A stretch of DNA of 8,372 bases. It comes from Candidatus Gallibacteroides avistercoris (lineage in GTDB: Bacteria > Bacteroidota > Bacteroidia > Bacteroidales > CHK158-818). The notes beneath the pieces are model-generated. The model searched no databases. It was not told where the DNA came from and worked only from the letters and a program-made list of their open reading frames with translations. Positions 5,219 through 8,372 of this stretch are shown here, piece after piece. The stretch's first letter is position 1; each line of letters opens with the position of its first letter. The position numbers were made by a program, and so were the translations under genes. Location: positions 1-8,372 of the forward strand of contig DVNA01000024.1 of assembly GCA_018714665.1 (NCBI GenBank), read 5' to 3'.

Positions 5219-7103
5219 TTTTATTTATTTTTTCAACCGGTTTATTTTTCGTAATGGCTTTGGGTTTCTGCCGATACAGCGGCAACTCTTTCAAATCCCA
5301 CGACTGGGTAACATCCCAGTTGGCCCGCAAAGACAACTCGCCGGGGAAATAATAGACCTCCTCGGGTTGTCGCTTTTCCAGATAATTCCCCGGATCGAAC
5401 CGGCCGTTCTCATTACGGTCCACCACCAGTCTCATATAATAGTTCCCCGGTTCCAAATAAAACAGCTTTGCCGAAGAGTTTCGGACAACCGCTTTACGAA
5501 CCGGCGCATCGCTTCCGTTCAACAGTTCAATATAGGCCGGTCCATCCAATCCCGAGACATCCACAATCATATTGGCATACTCCTCAACGGCACGGCCCTT
5601 GAACGAGGACTCCAACTTGTCGTTGTGTTTTCCGTATATGCTGACGGCAGCAGCAGAATCTATCCGAACCTTGTAGGAGGCACCCGAACGCCATTTGGCC
5701 TTCAATATATAATTACGAATATGCAGGCTGTCCTGTTCAAACGTAAACTCCATCGGTGTCCAGACAGAATCTTCCATAACCGTCAAAGAAACTTTCGACA
5801 TATCAATCGTATCCAAAGGCTGGTCGAACTCAAAAACAATGGGAGAATAGAGGTTGATAGACTGGGCCACCGAAGATTTCACCTTCATAAACTGGATAGC
5901 AGGCTTTTCCTCCTCTTCATCCTCTTCCTTTTTCCGACGTCTCTTCTCCTCTTTTTTCTCCGATACCTTGGGACGGCGATAAATCATCCGTACCGTATCG
6001 ACAAAGGGCGTCTGGTGGTAATTGGTATCAAGACGCAGGTAGGTCAGCTCGAACTGCATGGTATCGATCTTCATAATAGTCGTATCCTTGAACCAGTAGG
6101 TAAGCGTATCGTAACGGGCGCTTTTTTCCACAATTCCCCAATCGAGGGTCTCATCAAACGACAAGGGCCGGACAACAGGCATCGAATCGGCAGGAGCGGC
6201 AAAATAGAGCGAAAACTTGTTTTCATCCGTCCGCGTACTTCTTTCCAGATACTGCGATTCGAGGTTTTCATTAAACGATCTCAACACGATATCGTCCGGA
6301 TAGTAATGGGGTAAAAACTCCATAATGACCGTATCTACGGTCAAACTGTCCAGCCAAAGCGAATCGGCATGCCACTTCATTTCCATATAGGGGGTAATGA
6401 CCGACTCTTCGAAAGCCATATCTTCGGTCCGGTTAAAACGGTAATTTCGATCGATATCTTTAAGAGCATATATCCGGTAACTGCCCGGTGCCACATTTTT
6501 AATATTAAATCGCCCGCGGGCATCCGTTACGGACAACCGTTCCAGGGGCCTCTTCATAAACGAGGAATCCACCCCGACGATAACCGAATCGGGCGTTATC
6601 CGTTGCAGTCCCACCAACATTCCCGTAATCGGTTCCAGGTCTTGGGCATTCAATACATATCCGGACACCTGCATGGTATCGATGGCCGGACCGGTTGAAA
6701 ACGACAAGCTGAAATTATTCAACACATTCCGCTCGTTGTTATCCACAACCGCGTCAGTAAAATCAAGCGTATAGGTCGTATTGGGCAACAACGAATCGAG
6801 CAGCTCCACCGTAATTTTCTTCCCGTTGGCCTGAATCTTGGGCTGCTCCTTCTGAGCCGGCGATACCACGATCTTCTCGGTAGGTTTCTCAATCTGAACC
6901 ACCTCGTCAAAAAGAATCTCAATTTTATTTTTCTTGAAATTCAGCTCATTGGGGAGAGGGGTACTCTTGACATAAACCGGCGGGTCCATATCGTACGGAC
7001 CGCCTCCTGGACGCGCCATATTGGCGCACGAATAGAGAACGGCCACGAGCAATGTCGCCACAATACCCCTTATTAACATAGCATTTGACATCTTTTTTTC
7101 CAT
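5142..7103 (-). CDS. Ig-like domain lipoprotein (Big_5/SbsA-type)
   Basis: A 653-residue protein. The signal peptide ends in the lipobox LYSC with Cys26. The mature start CANMARPGGGPYDMDPP resembles a family of Bacteroidota lipoproteins with Ig-like folds. Domains seen: an Ig-like Big_5 domain at about 41-140 (FDEVVQIEKP, PNTTYTLDFTDAVVDNNERN), a carboxypeptidase-regulatory-like beta sandwich at 146-225 (SGYVLN to APGSYRIYALKD), a middle region to 380, a highly charged Lys/Glu linker at 381-400, a second Ig-like domain at about 405-505, and a C-terminal part with DRNENGRFD at 562-570 like a calcium loop. The end (620-653) is Asn/Ser/Gly-rich. The function is unknown, with an envelope or surface structural role likely. 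I chose ATG 7103 because it gives a clean signal peptide. The open frame back to 7250 crosses the promoter region. ATG 7091 and 7079 are alternatives. Confidence 0.85.
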   Translation of the reverse strand: MEKKMSNAMLIRGIVATLLVAVLYSCANMARPGGGPYDMDPPVYVKSTPLPNELNFKKNKIEILFDEVVQIEKPTEKIVVSPAQKEQPKIQANGKKITVELLDSLLPNTTYTLDFTDAVVDNNERNVLNNFSLSFSTGPAIDTMQVSGYVLNAQDLEPITGMLVGLQRITPDSVIVGVDSSFMKRPLERLSVTDARGRFNIKNVAPGSYRIYALKDIDRNYRFNRTEDMAFEESVITPYMEMKWHADSLWLDSLTVDTVIMEFLPHYYPDDIVLRSFNENLESQYLERSTRTDENKFSLYFAAPADSMPVVRPLSFDETLDWGIVEKSARYDTLTYWFKDTTIMKIDTMQFELTYLRLDTNYHQTPFVDTVRMIYRRPKVSEKKEEKRRRKKEEDEEEEKPAIQFMKVKSSVAQSINLYSPIVFEFDQPLDTIDMSKVSLTVMEDSVWTPMEFTFEQDSLHIRNYILKAKWRSGASYKVRIDSAAAVSIYGKHNDKLESSFKGRAVEEYANMIVDVSGLDGPAYIELLNGSDAPVRKAVVRNSSAKLFYLEPGNYYMRLVVDRNENGRFDPGNYLEKRQPEEVYYFPGELSLRANWDVTQSWDLKELPLYRQKPKAITKNKPVEKINKNANNNQNVTGSSSMGGFSNTSSFGF

Positions 7104-7137
7104 TTTTAATTCCGGGAACCATGCCCTAACACGGGCG

Positions 7138-7170
7138 TAAAGATACAAAAAAGTATCTTTCCCAGGTAAA
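7138..7170 (-). promoter_or_regulatory. Possible promoter of the Ig-like/DUF3108 unit
   Basis: On the minus strand TATCTTTA (7145-7138) matches the -7 form at all but the last base. TTTA at 7170-7167 is a poor -33 element 21 bp upstream. This would start transcription about 30 nt before ATG 7103. The match is weak and the site overlaps the inverted repeat, so the call is tentative. Confidence 0.3.
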
Positions 7171-7174
7171 GATA
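7139..7174. repeat. AAAGATA inverted and direct repeat in the divergent intergenic region
   Basis: AAAGATAC (7139-7146) and GTATCTTT (7153-7160) form a perfect 8-bp inverted repeat around a run of six A. A third copy follows in direct orientation, with GTAAAGATA at both 7137-7145 and 7166-7174, 29 bp apart. The group lies upstream of the minus-strand Ig-like gene and could be an operator. The hairpin lacks a GC-rich stem and is not a terminator. Confidence 0.6.
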
Positions 7175-7223
7175 ACCGATTCGGGTAGATTATCAGGCAT
7201 AAAAGCATAAATAAATGGAACAT

Positions 7224-7257
7224 TTTGCAATCTGAATTGAAAAAAAACATATATTTG
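7224..7257 (+). promoter_or_regulatory. Promoter of secDF
   Basis: TATATTTG at 7250-7257 matches TAnnTTTG exactly. TTTG at 7224-7227 is a -33 candidate with 22-bp spacing, slightly long. The start point would be near 7264, leaving a leader of about 48 nt before ATG 7313. Confidence 0.6.
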
Positions 7258-7312
7258 CACCTTGATAAAAAAATCGATATTAATCAAACCAAATTCATAA
7301 AGTAATAAACAG

Positions 7313-8372
7313 ATGCAAAACAAAGGATTCGTAAGAGTTTTTGCGATATTGCTCTCACTTGTGTGCCTGTTCTACCTGTCGTTTTCGGTGGTATCGAACC
7401 GAGAAATGAAAAAGGCAGAAGCATTCGCAAATGGCGACAACACCAAATTAAATCTCTACCTGGACTCCATATCCAGCGAAAAGATTTGGTTAGGGTACAC
7501 ATTCAAGCAATGCCGTGAAATGGAAATCGGTCTGGGGCTGGACCTAAAAGGAGGGATGAACGTAATACTGGAAATCTCGGTAGCCGACGTTTTGAAATCA
7601 CTGTCGGACAACAACCCCGACGAAAACTTCAACAAAGCGTTGGCCGAAGCCAAAATCAAACAAGCCGGTACAAACGAAGATTTTATCTCTTTATTCGTTG
7701 CCGAATACAAGAAATTAGACCCCAACGCCAAACTTTCAGCCATATTCAGTACCTTCGCGCTGAAAGACAAAATCACGCCCAATTCAACCAACGAAGAGGT
7801 TATCAGCGTCCTGAAAAAAGAGACGTCCGATGCCATAGACAACTCGTTTAACGTACTTCGCAACCGTATAGACCGTTTCGGGGTCGTAGCACCGAACATC
7901 CAGAAAATGGCCAAGGACGGGCAAATATTGATTGAGTTGCCGGGAATCAAAGAACCTGAACGTGTACGCAAATTGTTACAGGGAAGCGCCAATCTCGAAT
8001 TCTGGGAAACATACAACCTGACGGAAATATATCCCCAACTGGCCAGAGCCAACCAGATTATTGCTGAGATAGAAAAAGCAAAAGCCGGAGAGAACCAAAC
8101 ACAACCGGAAACCGCACAAGAAAAACCGGAAACGGTAGTGGCAGAAGTTACCGGCGATAGCACCCATACCGGCATAGACAGCTTGTTGGCAGAAGCAAAT
8201 GAACTGAAAGAGGCCGAAGATACAAACAAAGACGTGGCCGAATGGATGAAAAACAATCCGCTCTTTGCCAAACTCCAAATCAACCAATACCAGGGACAAG
8301 TATCAGAAAGCCCTGCGGTAGGGGTAGCCCACTATGCCGATACGGCACAGATCAACCAATACCTGAACCTGA
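7313..8372 (+). CDS. secDF: Protein translocase subunit SecDF, N-terminal SecD part (cut by window end)
   Basis: The first 353 residues are present, with no stop before the window ends. SecD and SecF are membrane partners of SecYEG that use the proton motive force to help pull exported proteins through, and Bacteroidota usually carry them fused. Seen here: membrane span TM1 at 6-26, the SecD motif GLGLDLKGGM at 73-82, and the P1-domain core VLRNRIDRFGVVAP at 181-194 with ILIELPGIKEPERV at 205-218 and LLQGSANLEFW at 221-231. From about 232 to 345 there is a charged insertion rich in Glu, Lys and Gln, including a low-complexity stretch at 257-285. Fusion to SecF is inferred from the phylum, not seen. 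A promoter lies directly upstream. Confidence 0.9.
   Translation, partial: MQNKGFVRVFAILLSLVCLFYLSFSVVSNREMKKAEAFANGDNTKLNLYLDSISSEKIWLGYTFKQCREMEIGLGLDLKGGMNVILEISVADVLKSLSDNNPDENFNKALAEAKIKQAGTNEDFISLFVAEYKKLDPNAKLSAIFSTFALKDKITPNSTNEEVISVLKKETSDAIDNSFNVLRNRIDRFGVVAPNIQKMAKDGQILIELPGIKEPERVRKLLQGSANLEFWETYNLTEIYPQLARANQIIAEIEKAKAGENQTQPETAQEKPETVVAEVTGDSTHTGIDSLLAEANELKEAEDTNKDVAEWMKNNPLFAKLQINQYQGQVSESPAVGVAHYADTAQINQYLNL

Noticed and set aside
5202..6314. Long plus-strand open frame opposite the Ig-like gene.
   Set aside because: It is antisense to a well-supported lipoprotein gene and has no recognisable domain or start context.
7104..7250. N-terminal extension of the Ig-like protein to 7250.
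   Set aside because: It crosses the divergent promoter region, and a proper lipoprotein signal starts at 7103.
7456..8283. Ser/Leu-rich minus-strand open frame over secDF.
   Set aside because: It is antisense to clear SecD motifs. Its composition follows from the complement of those codons.

Overview
The window looks like ordinary chromosome from a member of the Bacteroidota, most likely the order Bacteroidales. The grounds are four -7 promoter boxes that match or nearly match the Bacteroidota form TAnnTTTG, little Shine-Dalgarno sequence before genes, several lipoproteins, a type II (M28-fold) glutaminyl cyclase of the kind known from Porphyromonas and relatives, a fused SecDF and an Ig-like lipoprotein beginning CANMARPGGGP. 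Species cannot be told from the sequence. GC content is fairly high in the first genes and visibly lower in the regulator gene at about 2.5 kb.

Layout. A strong hairpin terminator (44-78) closes whatever lies upstream. A plus-strand unit follows: an LD-carboxypeptidase (164-1096) and, 46 bp on, a glutaminyl cyclase lipoprotein (1143-2132). An intergenic stretch with a perfect 11-bp tandem repeat and a -7 box precedes an XRE-type regulator fused to a membrane domain (2247-2816). A second promoter then serves a GH43 glycoside hydrolase lipoprotein (2885-3886) and a PaaI-type hotdog thioesterase only 7 bp behind it (3894-4283). A perfect 17-bp hairpin (4305-4345) sits between this plus-strand unit and a converging minus-strand pair: an Ig-like lipoprotein (7103-5142) followed by a DUF3108 protein (5218-4373) whose ATG lies inside its neighbour. 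A 209-bp divergent region carries promoter-like motifs for both directions and an inverted repeat. The last gene, secDF, starts at 7313 and runs off the end.

How the genes fit together. Most products act in or at the cell envelope: peptidoglycan recycling (LdcA), N-terminal pyroglutamate formation on exported proteins (QC), glycan cleavage (GH43), envelope proteins of unknown role (Ig-like and DUF3108) and protein export (SecDF). Two soluble or regulatory proteins are interspersed. I see no mobile element, CRISPR array, RNA gene or defence system, and no convincing new multigene system. The points most worth checking are the overlapping gene pair, the repeats near two promoters, and the possible link between the membrane-bound regulator and the GH43-thioesterase unit.
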